Assembly: GCF_022179325.1 (NCBI RefSeq) | Contig: NZ_BPQQ01000040.1 | Span: forward strand, 62,001 to 126,000 | Source of the DNA: Methylobacterium isbiliense | GTDB lineage: Bacteria; Pseudomonadota; Alphaproteobacteria; Rhizobiales; Beijerinckiaceae | DNA: 64,000 nucleotides | Reading direction: 5' to 3' | Shown here: positions 49,512 to 58,080 of the stretch, piece after piece | How positions within the stretch are numbered: the first letter of the stretch is position 1 | Layout of the letters: each line of letters starts with the position of its first letter | Notes under the pieces: generated by a model | What the model was told of the DNA's origin: nothing | What the model saw: the letters and a program-made list of their open reading frames with translations, nothing else | The model's database searches: none | Translations under genes and position numbers: made by a program

Positions 49512-49894
49512 ACGTGCAGAACCTAAGGATGCCTCGGTGAGCGCGATTCAGCTACAAGTAGCGCGTCGGCCGTGATCGGAAAAGTCGTTCTAATGTCCAA
49601 AGATTCTCCTAGGGCAGCGGCCGGGATGGGTCTGCCGTCGCATCGTGCACTGACGAACATCGCAAAGGTGTTTTCCGGTTCGGCGGGCGGGATCGCCGCG
49701 GGAGAGCCGGCCGGGAGGGATTGCCTGCCTGTGCGGCAGGCACGCTATGCACGACCCGGACCGGCAGTCGGCGGAGCCCCGTCGAAAACCCGTGTCGGAA
49801 CAAGATGCTAGGCAGGTTCGCGGCGGTGCGCCGACGGGAGCCGGCCCGGTGTGGCAGCAAGGGCCCGGCGAAGGCCCGCAGCGAGGAGCGCCCG
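49512..49894. other. Intergenic region between mucR-like and MFS genes
   Basis: A 383-bp divergent gap, AT-richer near the mucR-like start (49500-49680), as expected for a MucR target. A hairpin TGCCTGCC-TGTGC-GGCAGGCA lies at 49722-49742. Open frames inside it look non-coding. Confidence 0.4.
49722..49742. promoter_or_regulatory. Inverted repeat upstream of the MFS gene
   Basis: Perfect 8-base arms TGCCTGCC/GGCAGGCA with a 5-base centre, 153 bp before the MFS start. Could be a regulator site or RNA hairpin. Confidence 0.3.
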
Positions 49895-51190
49895 ATGAGT
49901 TCCACCCCAGCCGCCGACAGCGTCCGGGTGCCGGTCGAGGATGCGAGCCTCACCGCCTTCTACCGCGACATGACGGTGCCGGAGCGGCGCACCTTCTGGG
50001 CCTGCGCGGCCGGCTGGGCGCTCGACGGCATGGACTTCATGATCTACCCGCTGGTGATTGGCACGATCATCAAGTTGTGGAGCGTGGACGCCGGCACGGC
50101 GGGGCTCGCCGCCACCGTGACGCTGCTGGCCTCGGCGCTCGGCGGCTGGCTCGCGGGCTACCTCGCCGACCGCATCGGCCGGGTGCTGACGCTCCAGATC
50201 ACCATCCTGTGGTTCTCGTTCTTCTCGCTGGTCTGCGCCTTCGCGCAGAACTTCGAACAGCTGCTCGTCTGCCGCGCGCTGCTCGGCCTCGGCTTCGGCG
50301 GCGAGTGGGCGGCGGGCGCCGTGCTGATGGGCGAGACCATCCGGGCCCAGTACCGGGGCCGGGCCGTGGGCTCGGTGCAGTCGGGCTGGGCGGTGGGCTG
50401 GGGCCTCGCGGTGCTGGCCCAGGCGGTCCTGTTCTCGCTCCTGCCGCCCGAGACGGCGTGGCGGTGGATGTTCGTGATCGGCGCCTTCCCGGCGCTCCTC
50501 GTGTTCTACCTGCGCCGCTACGTCGAGGAGCCGCAGGTCGCCGTCGAGACGCGCGCCAAGGCCGCGGCGGCGGGCGACCGCCCCGCCATCTGGGAGATCT
50601 TCTCCGGGCCGATGCTGCGCACGACCGTGCTCGCCTCGCTGATGGCGGCGGGCTGCCAGGGCGGCTACTACGCCGTCACCACCTGGCTGCCGCGCTTCCT
50701 CACCACAGAGCGCGGCCTCTCCATCGTCTCCTCCACCGGCTACCTGGCGGCCCTCATCATCGGGTCGTTTGCCGGCTACCTCGTCGGCGCGTGGCTCGCC
50801 GACCGCCTCGGGCGCCGGCCGCTCTTCCTGATCTTCTCGCTCGGCGCCATCGCGGTCATCCTGGCCTACACGCAGCTGCCGCTCTCGAACGCGGTCCTGT
50901 GGGTGCTGGGCTTCCCGCTCGGCTTCTTCGCCTCGGGCTACTTCTCGGGCATGGGCGCCTTCCTCACCGAACTCTACCCCACGCGCCTGCGCGGCTCGGG
51001 GCAGGGCTTCTGCTACAATTTCGGCCGCGGCATCGGCGCCCTGTTCCCGGCCCTGGTCGGCTACATCTCGGCCGGCATGTCGCTGGCCTCGGCCATCGCG
51101 ATCTTCGCGGCGGTGGCCTACGGCGTCTTCTTCCTCGCCGCCTTCGCGCTGCCGGAGACCCGCGGAAAGGTTCTGCACGCCGATGCCTGA
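49895..51190 (+). CDS. MFS transporter, aromatic acid/metabolite:H+ symporter type
   Basis: A 431-residue major facilitator with twelve helices. N-terminal WALDGMDFMIYPLVIGTII (helix 1 Asp of the AAHS/metabolite-symporter group), motif A LADRIGRVLTLQITI, CRALLGLGFGGEWAAGAVLMGE (in part) and ADRLGRRPLFLIF, and ELYPTRLRGSGQGFCYNFGRG. These transport aromatic or dicarboxylic acids with protons. Its stop overlaps by 8 bases the amidohydrolase gene, so the two probably act on one substrate. ATG at 49895 has GAGGAG upstream. Confidence 0.87.
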   Translation: MSSTPAADSVRVPVEDASLTAFYRDMTVPERRTFWACAAGWALDGMDFMIYPLVIGTIIKLWSVDAGTAGLAATVTLLASALGGWLAGYLADRIGRVLTLQITILWFSFFSLVCAFAQNFEQLLVCRALLGLGFGGEWAAGAVLMGETIRAQYRGRAVGSVQSGWAVGWGLAVLAQAVLFSLLPPETAWRWMFVIGAFPALLVFYLRRYVEEPQVAVETRAKAAAAGDRPAIWEIFSGPMLRTTVLASLMAAGCQGGYYAVTTWLPRFLTTERGLSIVSSTGYLAALIIGSFAGYLVGAWLADRLGRRPLFLIFSLGAIAVILAYTQLPLSNAVLWVLGFPLGFFASGYFSGMGAFLTELYPTRLRGSGQGFCYNFGRGIGALFPALVGYISAGMSLASAIAIFAAVAYGVFFLAAFALPETRGKVLHADA

Positions 51191-52058
51191 GATCCGCGAC
51201 TGCCCCGGCCCCGACCCGCATCCGCGCGGGCCGTCCCGCTTCACGGTGCCCCACGGCGCCGTGGATGCCCATGCCCACGTGATCGGCCTGCCGCCGGAGC
51301 ATCCCTTCGTGCCGGCGCGCAGCTACACGCCTCCCGCGGCGACGCCGGAGGCCTACCTCGCGATGCTGGACGCCACCGGCATGACCTACGGGGTGCTGGT
51401 GCAGGTGAGCGTCCACGGCACCGACAACCGGCTGATGGTCGAGACCCTGCGGGCGAACCGCGTGCGCCTGCGCGGCATCGCGGTGATCCCGCCGGGGCTG
51501 CCCGAGCGCGACCTCGCGGCCCTCCAGGAGGCGGGCGTCGTGGGGCTTCGCCTCAACGTGCTCTATGGCGGCGGCATCGGCTTCGAGGCGCTGGAGACCT
51601 ACGGGGCGCTCGCCCGCGAGATGGGCTGGCACCTGCAATTCCTGGTCGACGCGCGGCACCTGCCGCCGCTCGCGCCCCGGTTCGCCCGGCTGCCGGTGCC
51701 CTTCGTGGTCGATCACATGGGCCACATGCCGACGCGCGCAGGCGTCGGCGACGCGGGATTCCGCACGCTGGTCGCGCTGGTGCGGGACGGGGCCTGGGTG
51801 AAGCTCTCGGGAGCCTACCGCCTCACGGGCGAGGACCTGCCCTACCGCGACACGATCCCCTTCGCGCGGGCGCTGCACGATGCGGCGCCGGAGCGCTGCG
51901 TCTGGGGCTCGGACTGGCCCCACGTGGCGCAGTGGCAGCCGATGCCCAATCCCGGCGACCTCCTCGACCTCCTCACCGACTGGGTGCCCGACGAGGCGGC
52001 CCGCCACCGCGTCCTCGTGGACAACCCGGCCCGGCTCTACGGCTTTCCGGGCGCCTGA
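51183..52058 (+). CDS. Amidohydrolase 2-type TIM-barrel hydrolase (PDC-lactonase-like)
   Basis: A 291-residue metal-dependent hydrolase of the amidohydrolase-2 group: GAVDAHAHVIG (first metal motif), LRLNVLYGGG, PFVVDHMGHMP, VKLSGAYRL and CVWGSDWPHVAQW with its invariant Asp. This is the pattern of 2-pyrone-4,6-dicarboxylate lactonase and related dicarboxylate hydrolases. It overlaps the preceding acid symporter gene by 8 bases. Substrate: probably an imported lactone or dicarboxylate; inference from coupling. Confidence 0.85.
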   Translation: MPEIRDCPGPDPHPRGPSRFTVPHGAVDAHAHVIGLPPEHPFVPARSYTPPAATPEAYLAMLDATGMTYGVLVQVSVHGTDNRLMVETLRANRVRLRGIAVIPPGLPERDLAALQEAGVVGLRLNVLYGGGIGFEALETYGALAREMGWHLQFLVDARHLPPLAPRFARLPVPFVVDHMGHMPTRAGVGDAGFRTLVALVRDGAWVKLSGAYRLTGEDLPYRDTIPFARALHDAAPERCVWGSDWPHVAQWQPMPNPGDLLDLLTDWVPDEAARHRVLVDNPARLYGFPGA

Positions 52059-52224
52059 GGACGACCCGCATCCCCCCTTACGTCTTCGCTCGAAGAATCA
52101 TCCCGAAAGACAAGAAATAAATGCTCGCGCCTGTCTGACCGCAAGTCAATCGACAGAGCGAGAGCGTTCGCCTATAAGCCGCCCTGCGTCGGCAAGCACG
52201 CGACGCCCCCTGCAGGGAGACCCG

Positions 52225-52647
52225 ATGATGTTCAACATGTTCAAGTCGCAAGTGTCCCTTGAGCTAACGCCGCGCAACTGCCTGGCGGTGTCGCTGATCT
52301 ACTGCATGGCGTCGGACGGCGAGTTGGACCCCGAGGAAGTCGGTCATCTCATGTCGGTGCTCGGCCGCAACACCACGCGCCAGCAGCTCGATGCGGTCCT
52401 GCGCTATGCCCGCGCCACCCGCCCGCCCGAGTTCCTGGCCGCCGCAGCGCCGAACCTGCGGCCGGAGCAGCGGCTCTGCATCATCCTGAACATGATCGAC
52501 AGCGCGATGGCGGACGGCGAGGCCGAGCCGGAGGAGCAGCAGCTGATCATGCAGTTCTCGCAGGCCTTCGGCCTGACGGAGAACGACCTGACGCCCTACT
52601 TCCGGACCCTGGTGGCCAAGAACGACCGCTCCGTGCTGGACCGCTGA
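52225..52647 (+). CDS. TerB-like tellurite-resistance domain protein
   Basis: A 140-residue all-helical protein with two negatively charged repeats, MASDGELDPEEVGHLMSVLG and DSAMADGEAEPEEQQLIMQF, both with DGE metal-like acids. This is the TerB fold, which binds Ca2+ and metals at the membrane and is linked to stress and tellurite resistance. No other ter genes are near. The ATG at 52225 (with a second ATG next) has AGGGAGA upstream. The gap upstream (52059-52224) is AT-richer and probably holds its promoter. Confidence 0.75.
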   Translation: MMFNMFKSQVSLELTPRNCLAVSLIYCMASDGELDPEEVGHLMSVLGRNTTRQQLDAVLRYARATRPPEFLAAAAPNLRPEQRLCIILNMIDSAMADGEAEPEEQQLIMQFSQAFGLTENDLTPYFRTLVAKNDRSVLDR

Positions 52648-52680
52648 GCGCCCTTCCGGTCGAGCGCCTGCACCACGCGC

Positions 52681-52746
52681 CTCTCTCCTGGCCCGGGCGA
52701 CCGGACCGTCGCCGACGGCGGACGCTCCGGTCGCCCGGGAGAGAGG
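52681..52746. terminator. Large two-arm hairpin between convergent genes
   Basis: CTCTCTC...CCCGGGCGACCGGA (52692-52705) pairs with TCCGGTCGCCCGGG (52726-52739) followed by AGAGAG; the centre contains CCGTC-GCC-GACGG, a further small hairpin. It lies between the convergent TerB-like and decarboxylase genes and probably ends both transcripts. Confidence 0.6.
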
Positions 52747-52813
52747 GCGGCGGCCATCGTCGCGAGGCGCCAGTCCCGTTCGCCGAACCGGTGGTCGCGC
52801 CCGCGACCGGGGT

Positions 52814-54250
52814 TCAGCGGGCGGTCCCCGCCTCCTCGCGCCGCAGTGCCCCGGCGATCTCCTCCACCGCCTGCCACGCCGTCAGCACGTCCTCCCGGGT
52901 CGTGGTGGTCTGGCCAATCTGGAAGCGGATGACGAAGCGGCCGTCGTGCCGGGTCTGGGTCAGGTAGGTGCGGCCGTCGTCGTTGATCCGCGCGAGCAGC
53001 CGCTCGTTGAGGGCGTCGAGGTCGCCCGCTCCCCCTGGCGCGTACCGGAAGGTGAGGAGCGACAGGATCGGGCCAGTGACGAGTTCGAAATCGGGATGGG
53101 CCGCCACGCGCTCCGCCAGCTCCCCCGCCCACGCGACGTGGCGGCGGATCATCTCCTGCAGGCCCGCGACCCCGTAGGAGCGGATCACGAACCACAGCTT
53201 GAGGGCGCGGAAGCGCCGGCCGAGCGGCACCGACCACTCGCTGTAATCGGTCACGCCCTCGTGCCCGAGGGTGCGCAGGAAGGGCGGGCGCAGGCCCAGC
53301 GTGTCGGTGAGCGCGCCCGGGTCGCGCACGAAATGCGCCGAGCAGTCGAAATGCGTGAACAGCCACTTGTGCGGGTTGAACACGAGACTGTCCGCCGCCT
53401 CGGCTCCCCGCATCAGGTCGCGGAACTCGGGGCAGATCATGGCGCTGCCGGCCCAGGCCGCGTCCACGTGCAGGAACAGGCCGTGGCGGCGGGCCACCCG
53501 CGCCACGGCGTCGATCGGATCGCAGGCGCCGATGCTGGTGCCGCCGAGGCAGGCCACCACCGCGGCCGGCAGGCGCCCCGCCGCGCGGTCGGCGACGATC
53601 GCCGCCTCCAGTGCCTCCGGGTCCATGCCGTGGAGCGGACCCGCGACCGGGATGCGCACGAGATTGGCATCGCCGATCCCGGCGATCCGCACCGCCTTGT
53701 CCACCGAGGAATGCACCTGCGCCGAGGCGTAGACCCGCACGGGCGCCCGTCCGGCGAGCCCGTCGCGGTTGCCCGCATGGCCGAGCGCCCGCTCGCGGGC
53801 GGTGAGCAGCGCCGCCAGCGTGGCGCCGGAGGCCGAGTCCTGGATCACCCCCGAGAAGCCGGCGGGCAGGCCGATCATCGCCCGCAGCCAGTCGGTGACG
53901 CGGCTCTCCAGCTCGGTGGCGGCCGGCGAGGTCTGCCAGAGCATGCACTGCGCCGCCATCGCGGCGGTGACGAACTCGGCCACCAGCGAGGGCGGGCTGG
54001 CATTGGCCGGGAAATAGGCGAAGAAGCGCGGGTGCTGCCAATGCGTCATGCCCGGCAGGATCAGGCGGTCGAGATCGGCGAAGATCGCCTCCATCGGCTC
54101 GCCGGCCTCCGGCGGCGCGGCGGGCAGCTGCCGGAAGATCTCGCCGGGCGCGACCTGCGCCCGCACCGGCCGGTCGCCGACGCCCGCGAGGTAATCCGCC
54201 GACCAGTCGGCCGCCCGGTGCGCCCAGCGGCGCAGATCGTCCTCGTCCAT
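52814..54250 (-). CDS. PLP-dependent group II amino acid decarboxylase (aromatic-L-amino-acid decarboxylase-like)
   Basis: A 478-residue fold type I PLP enzyme. The PLP lysine is in FNPHKWLF (Lys295) with the base-stacking His180 region SAQVHSSVDKA, Asp263 in HVDAAWAGS and an N-terminal HPRFFAYFPANASPPSLVAEFV. This belongs to the DDC/TDC group that decarboxylates aromatic amino acids (DOPA, tryptophan, tyrosine) or glutamate-like ones. The ATG at 54250, with GGGAGGATC upstream, is chosen over an in-frame extension that runs through a palindromic repeat. Substrate unknown. Confidence 0.88.
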   Translation of the reverse strand: MDEDDLRRWAHRAADWSADYLAGVGDRPVRAQVAPGEIFRQLPAAPPEAGEPMEAIFADLDRLILPGMTHWQHPRFFAYFPANASPPSLVAEFVTAAMAAQCMLWQTSPAATELESRVTDWLRAMIGLPAGFSGVIQDSASGATLAALLTARERALGHAGNRDGLAGRAPVRVYASAQVHSSVDKAVRIAGIGDANLVRIPVAGPLHGMDPEALEAAIVADRAAGRLPAAVVACLGGTSIGACDPIDAVARVARRHGLFLHVDAAWAGSAMICPEFRDLMRGAEAADSLVFNPHKWLFTHFDCSAHFVRDPGALTDTLGLRPPFLRTLGHEGVTDYSEWSVPLGRRFRALKLWFVIRSYGVAGLQEMIRRHVAWAGELAERVAAHPDFELVTGPILSLLTFRYAPGGAGDLDALNERLLARINDDGRTYLTQTRHDGRFVIRFQIGQTTTTREDVLTAWQAVEEIAGALRREEAGTAR

Positions 54251-54273
54251 GCCCGATCCTCCCGGCCGCCCTT

Positions 54274-54379
54274 CTAAGCAGATTTCGCAAAAGTGGTCGC
54301 CGGTTTTGCGATCAAAATCTGCGACGAAACAAGAACCTAAGCGGACGAAGCGTTGGCTTGCCAACGCAAGTCTGCTTAG
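54274..54379. repeat. 106-bp palindromic element (MITE/REP-like)
   Basis: Ends are CTAAGCAGA (54274-54282) and TCTGCTTAG (54371-54379), perfect inverted repeats. Inside are two hairpins: TCGCAAAA...TTTTGCGA nested in GCAGATTT...AAATCTGC, and CGTTGG-CTTG-CCAACG. It is AT-rich relative to the surroundings and lies between two genes, upstream of the decarboxylase. It is of a type of small repeat often seen between genes in Rhizobiales; no copy with the same ends was seen elsewhere in the window. Confidence 0.6.
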
Positions 54380-54406
54380 CAGGTATGGACCGCCGGGCGA
54401 CCCGGC

Positions 54407-55285
54407 TCAGGCGCCGCCCTTCGCCTCGCCCTTCTCCTCGCCCAGCGCCCGTACCCGGTCGCGCAGGCCGGTCAGGAAGGTGGCGAGCGCCGCGCCCGGC
54501 TCCTCGCCCTCGCCCGCGAGCGTGGTGATGCCCCATTGGGCCAGGACGGCCGCCTGGACCGGATTGTGGCGGGCCATGAACACGAAGGACCGCGGGCGGT
54601 CGCGCTCGAAGCCGGAGGTGCTCCACGTCCGCCACAGCCGGTGGAGCAGCAGGCGGATGTTGAGGTCGCCCATGCTGTAGCCGACGAACAGCACCGTCTT
54701 GCCGAGCGCGTCCGACCGGAACTTGATGTCGAGCGGCGTGTCGAAGCCCAGCCGGTTGAAGTAGTCGGTCTCGGTGATGACCAGCGACTGGTCGTCGTCG
54801 AAGTCGCCGTGGAACTTGACGATCTGCGGCACGCCCTCGCGGGCGCGGGCGATGTCGCGCCCGTTGGCGATCTTGACATAGGGCCGGCCCGCCGCCTCGT
54901 AGGCGGCCTCGACGCTGCGGTCGTAGTTCGTCGTGTAGATGATCGGGAAGTCGAGGTCGAGGACGAGGCGGTGCAGGCAGGAGTCGCGGATGCGCTCCTC
55001 GGGGATCCGCCAGCTCCGGTCCATCCAGCTGCGCAGCGGGCCGATGCTGCCCTGCCGGATCCGGTAGTACTCGGCGAGCGCGCTGTAGGTGCTGGCGGAA
55101 TCGGAGACGAGGTCCTCCGGCAGGTCGAGTTCCGCGGCCATGTGGCCGATCAGCTCGCGCCAGGACGGCAGCCCGATGCTGATCGACAGCCCCGCTCCGG
55201 CGAATAGGATGGCGCGCCGCTCGTGCACCGCATGCGCCAGGTCGTCGATGACGGCGACGGCGGGGTGGAACGAAGCGGCGTCCAT
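54407..55285 (-). CDS. SIR2-like domain protein (SIR2_2)
   Basis: A 292-residue SIR2-family NAD-binding protein. It has FAGAGLSISIGLPSW (Gly30-Ser34), IIYTTNYDRSVE (Asn120), IVKFHGDFDD (His159) and LFVGYSMGDLNIRLL, the full motif set of the SIR2_2 group. In bacteria, many such proteins are NADases in anti-phage systems; the family is not limited to that. No second defence gene is recognisable beside it, and no transmembrane or TIR domain is fused to it. The ATG at 55285 has GAGGAG upstream. It is followed by a catalase in the same direction 97 bp upstream of its start. Confidence 0.8.
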   Translation of the reverse strand: MDAASFHPAVAVIDDLAHAVHERRAILFAGAGLSISIGLPSWRELIGHMAAELDLPEDLVSDSASTYSALAEYYRIRQGSIGPLRSWMDRSWRIPEERIRDSCLHRLVLDLDFPIIYTTNYDRSVEAAYEAAGRPYVKIANGRDIARAREGVPQIVKFHGDFDDDQSLVITETDYFNRLGFDTPLDIKFRSDALGKTVLFVGYSMGDLNIRLLLHRLWRTWSTSGFERDRPRSFVFMARHNPVQAAVLAQWGITTLAGEGEEPGAALATFLTGLRDRVRALGEEKGEAKGGA

Positions 55286-55382
55286 GGGCTCCTCATGCGG
55301 CGGCGCCCGCGCGCAGCGGGCGGCCGCTCGACGTCTCGGCGGGAGGCCGGCGTCCCTCGGCGGAGCGACGCCGGCGCGGGGA

Positions 55383-56273
55383 TCACACCTTGCTGTTGGT
55401 GACCGGCGGCTCGGTCATCTGCTCCTTCTGGGCGCCGGAATCCGGCCGGGCGGGGCCGAGCACCGGCTCCTCGCCGAGGGGTTCGAACGCCTTGAAGTGG
55501 AACTGGCCGCGCCCGTCGATGGACGGGCCCTCGCTGTAGCGGCCGGGCGTCACCGGCGTGCCGCTGCGCTCGGTGCCCATGAACATGTAGCTGAACTCCT
55601 GCGCCTCCTTCGACTGGTCGAAGCTGTTGGGCACGGGCAGCGACTCGCGCAGGCCGCCCAGATCCTCGATCACGGCGAGCCATTGCTGCTGGTGCATCGT
55701 GTCGCGGGCGATCAGGAAGCGCAGCATCTCCTGCATGCCGGTATCGTGGGCGGCGTTGAACAGGCGCACGGCCAGCGTGCGGCCGGTGGCCTCGGCCGCC
55801 ACGTTGGCGAACATGTCGCCGACGAGGTTGCCGCTCGCGTAGACGTGCGAGCAGTCGAAGGGCACGCCGTCGCAATTGGCGGGGAACGCCGCCATGCCGG
55901 TCGAGAGGATGTGGCGGTGGAGCATGCCTTCCACGACGTGGCGCGGGCGCTCGCCCCCGCTCATCACCGCGCCGACGATCGGATTGGCCTGGGCGGTCGT
56001 CTCCTGCAGGGTCGCGGGCGCGTTCTCGAGGTTGAGGGCCACGGCGGTGGCCAGCATCTCGATGTGGCCGATCTCCTCGGTCGCGGTGTTGAGGAGCACG
56101 TCCCGGTACTTGTTGTCGGGGCCGCGCGCGCCCCAGGCCTGGAAGAAGTACTGCAGGCAGACGCGGATCTCGCCCTCGATCCCGCCGATCGCCTGCTGGA
56201 GCTGGCGGGCGAAGATCGGATCGGGCTTCTCGACCCGCACCGGATATTGCAGGCGCTTGTCGTGGTAGTACAT
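55383..56273 (-). CDS. Manganese catalase
   Basis: A 296-residue di-manganese catalase that breaks down H2O2. Ligands are visible: Glu35 (GIEGEIRVCLQYF), Glu67 and His70 (ATEEIGHIEML), Glu161 (VAAEATGRTLAV) and His194 (RDTMHQQQWLA). The C-terminal half has the family's HYVYASGNLVGDM-like stretch HVYASGNLVGDMF and GRGQFHFKAFEP. The ATG at 56273 has AGGAGAG upstream. A stress-type promoter candidate lies about 90 bp upstream. It is probably a protection enzyme in stationary or stress conditions. Confidence 0.92.
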   Translation of the reverse strand: MYYHDKRLQYPVRVEKPDPIFARQLQQAIGGIEGEIRVCLQYFFQAWGARGPDNKYRDVLLNTATEEIGHIEMLATAVALNLENAPATLQETTAQANPIVGAVMSGGERPRHVVEGMLHRHILSTGMAAFPANCDGVPFDCSHVYASGNLVGDMFANVAAEATGRTLAVRLFNAAHDTGMQEMLRFLIARDTMHQQQWLAVIEDLGGLRESLPVPNSFDQSKEAQEFSYMFMGTERSGTPVTPGRYSEGPSIDGRGQFHFKAFEPLGEEPVLGPARPDSGAQKEQMTEPPVTNSKV

Positions 56274-56357
56274 CGGGGCTCTCCTGATCGAGGGTCCGGG
56301 CAGCCGCGCCTCGCGCACGATGATACTGTTATGGAGTATCTGGCCGCCTGCCGGTCC

Positions 56358-56382
56358 AACGTCTCGCCGGAGCCTCGGTTCG
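56358..56382 (-). promoter_or_regulatory. EcfG-like promoter candidate for the Mn catalase gene
   Basis: On the minus strand CGAAC, 16 bases, CGTT, one mismatch from GGAAC-N16/17-CGTT, the known consensus for the alphaproteobacterial general stress sigma factor. It sits about 85-110 bp before the catalase start. Match is by eye. Confidence 0.35.
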
Positions 56383-56403
56383 CGCCCGATCCGCGGCCGC
56401 ACG

Positions 56404-56443
56404 GCGAAAAGAAAGGCCCCGCCGGCGGCGTGCCGGGCGGGGC
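56404..56443 (-). terminator. Rho-independent terminator after NDH-2
   Basis: Reading minus: GCCCCGCC, 12-base loop, GGCGGGGC, then CTTTCTTTTC. This is a textbook terminator located about 80 bp after the NDH-2 stop and upstream of the catalase promoter candidate. Confidence 0.75.
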
Positions 56444-56523
56444 TTGAGGAAGCGGGGAGGGGATCCGATGAAGGTCAGCCTTCCAGGCCTCAACCGGCCG
56501 CGGGGTCTCGTGTTCCGCGCCGG

Positions 56524-57861
56524 TCAGGCCTGCTGGTGGCGGGCCGCGGCGGCCTCCTCGCGCTCCGAGATCAGCCGGGCGCCGCGCTGATAGGTCACGT
56601 AGGCCCACAGCCAGCGCAGGGTGACGACGAGGCGGTTCTGGAAGCCGACCAGCAGGTAGACGTGGGCGATGCCCCAGACGAGCCACGCCGGGAAGCCCTT
56701 GAGGCTGACTCGGTCCCACTGGACCACGGCGGAGTTCCGGCCGATCACCGCGAGGTTGCCGCGCGAGCGGAACCGGAACGGGGCCGGCCTCTGCCCGGCC
56801 ACGAGGCGCGCCCGCAGGGCCTTGCCGAGATAGTGCCCCTGCTGGTGGGCCACCTGGGCGAGGCCCGGCAGCGCCGAGCCGTCCTCGGCCCGGGCCATCG
56901 CCACGTCGCCGAGCGCGTAGACGTCGCTGAGGCCCTCGACCGCGAGATCGGGGCCGACCCGGATATGGCCGCCGCGCTCGGTCGCGACCCCGAGCCACTG
57001 CCCGGCGGGCGAGGCCTGCACCCCCGCGCCCCAGACCATGGTGGCGGCCGGGATCCGGCTGCCCTTCACGGTGACGCCGACCTCGTCGATCGCCTCCACG
57101 GGACTCAGCGTCATCACTGTGACGCCGAGGCGTTCGAGGGCCTTCGTCGCGTAGGCCGAGAGGTGCTCCGGAAAGGTGCCGAGGATGCGCGGCGCGGCCT
57201 CGATCAGCAGGATGCGCGCCCGCGTCGGATCGACGGCGCGGAAGTCGCGGGCCAGGGCTTGGCGCGACAGGCCCGCGATGGCGCCCGCCATCTCGACGCC
57301 GGTCGGCCCGCCGCCCACCACCGCGAAGGTCGTCAGGCGCTCCCGCTCCGCCGGATCGCTCGTCCGCTCCGCCCGTTCGAAGGCGAGCAGCACCCGCGCG
57401 CGGATCGCCCGGGCGTCGTCGAGGGTCTTGAGGCCCGGGGCGTGGCGCGCCCAGTCGGCATGGCCGAAATAGCTGTGCGTCGCCCCGGTGGCGAGCACCA
57501 GGGTGTCGTACGCAATGGCGCCGCCGTCGCGCAGCCGCACCTGGCGCTCCGCCCGGTCGACCCCGTTCACCTCGGCCAGCAGCACGCGGATGTTGCGGTG
57601 GCGGCTGACGATGCGGCGGATCGGCTCGGCCACCTCGCCCGGCGACAGCACCGCGGTGGCGACCTGATAGAGCAGCGGCTGGAACAGGTGGTGGTTGCGC
57701 CGGTCCAGCAGGGTGACGCGGAGGCCCGCGACGCTGCCGAGTTCCTGGGCCACCGCGAGGCCGCCGAAACCGCCGCCCACGATCACCACGTGATGGTCGC
57801 CGTCCGCCTGGGCGGGGGCGGGATCCGGCGGCGTCCGGCTGCGGTCGGTGGGATCTGCCAT
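56524..57861 (-). CDS. ndh: Type II NADH dehydrogenase (NDH-2) / NAD(P)/FAD-dependent oxidoreductase
   Basis: A 445-residue flavoprotein that passes electrons from NADH to quinone without pumping protons. FAD motif VVIVGGGFGGLAVAQEL near residue 25-42, RNHHLFQPLLYQVATA, NAD motif FAVVGGGPTGVEMAGAI and VYALGDVAMA all fit. The C-terminus carries a membrane-anchoring amphipathic part AWLVWGIAHVYLLVGFQNRLVV. ATG at 57861. It ends with a clear terminator. It diverges from a small membrane-protein gene. Confidence 0.9.
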   Translation of the reverse strand: MADPTDRSRTPPDPAPAQADGDHHVVIVGGGFGGLAVAQELGSVAGLRVTLLDRRNHHLFQPLLYQVATAVLSPGEVAEPIRRIVSRHRNIRVLLAEVNGVDRAERQVRLRDGGAIAYDTLVLATGATHSYFGHADWARHAPGLKTLDDARAIRARVLLAFERAERTSDPAERERLTTFAVVGGGPTGVEMAGAIAGLSRQALARDFRAVDPTRARILLIEAAPRILGTFPEHLSAYATKALERLGVTVMTLSPVEAIDEVGVTVKGSRIPAATMVWGAGVQASPAGQWLGVATERGGHIRVGPDLAVEGLSDVYALGDVAMARAEDGSALPGLAQVAHQQGHYLGKALRARLVAGQRPAPFRFRSRGNLAVIGRNSAVVQWDRVSLKGFPAWLVWGIAHVYLLVGFQNRLVVTLRWLWAYVTYQRGARLISEREEAAAARHQQA

Positions 57862-58080
57862 CGGGGCTGCGGCCTCCTGCGCGTCGCCGTCCCCCGTCCG
57901 GCGGGCGCGCGGCGCCGACCGTCAACAAGGGACGCGCAGGCGATGTTCCTGGTGCGACGGTCCTGGGGCGATGGTCCCGGGCGCGGATGCCCGGTGCCCC
58001 GGGGCGAATGGCGGCGCGTCCGGAACGCGACCGGCCCCCCGCGGTTGTCGCCCCACATCACCCCTCCGACGAGGCGGAGC

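Noticed and set aside
54251-54364. 38-residue extension of the decarboxylase into the palindromic element
   Set aside because: The ribosome site and family N-terminus support 54250; the extension is made of repeat sequence.
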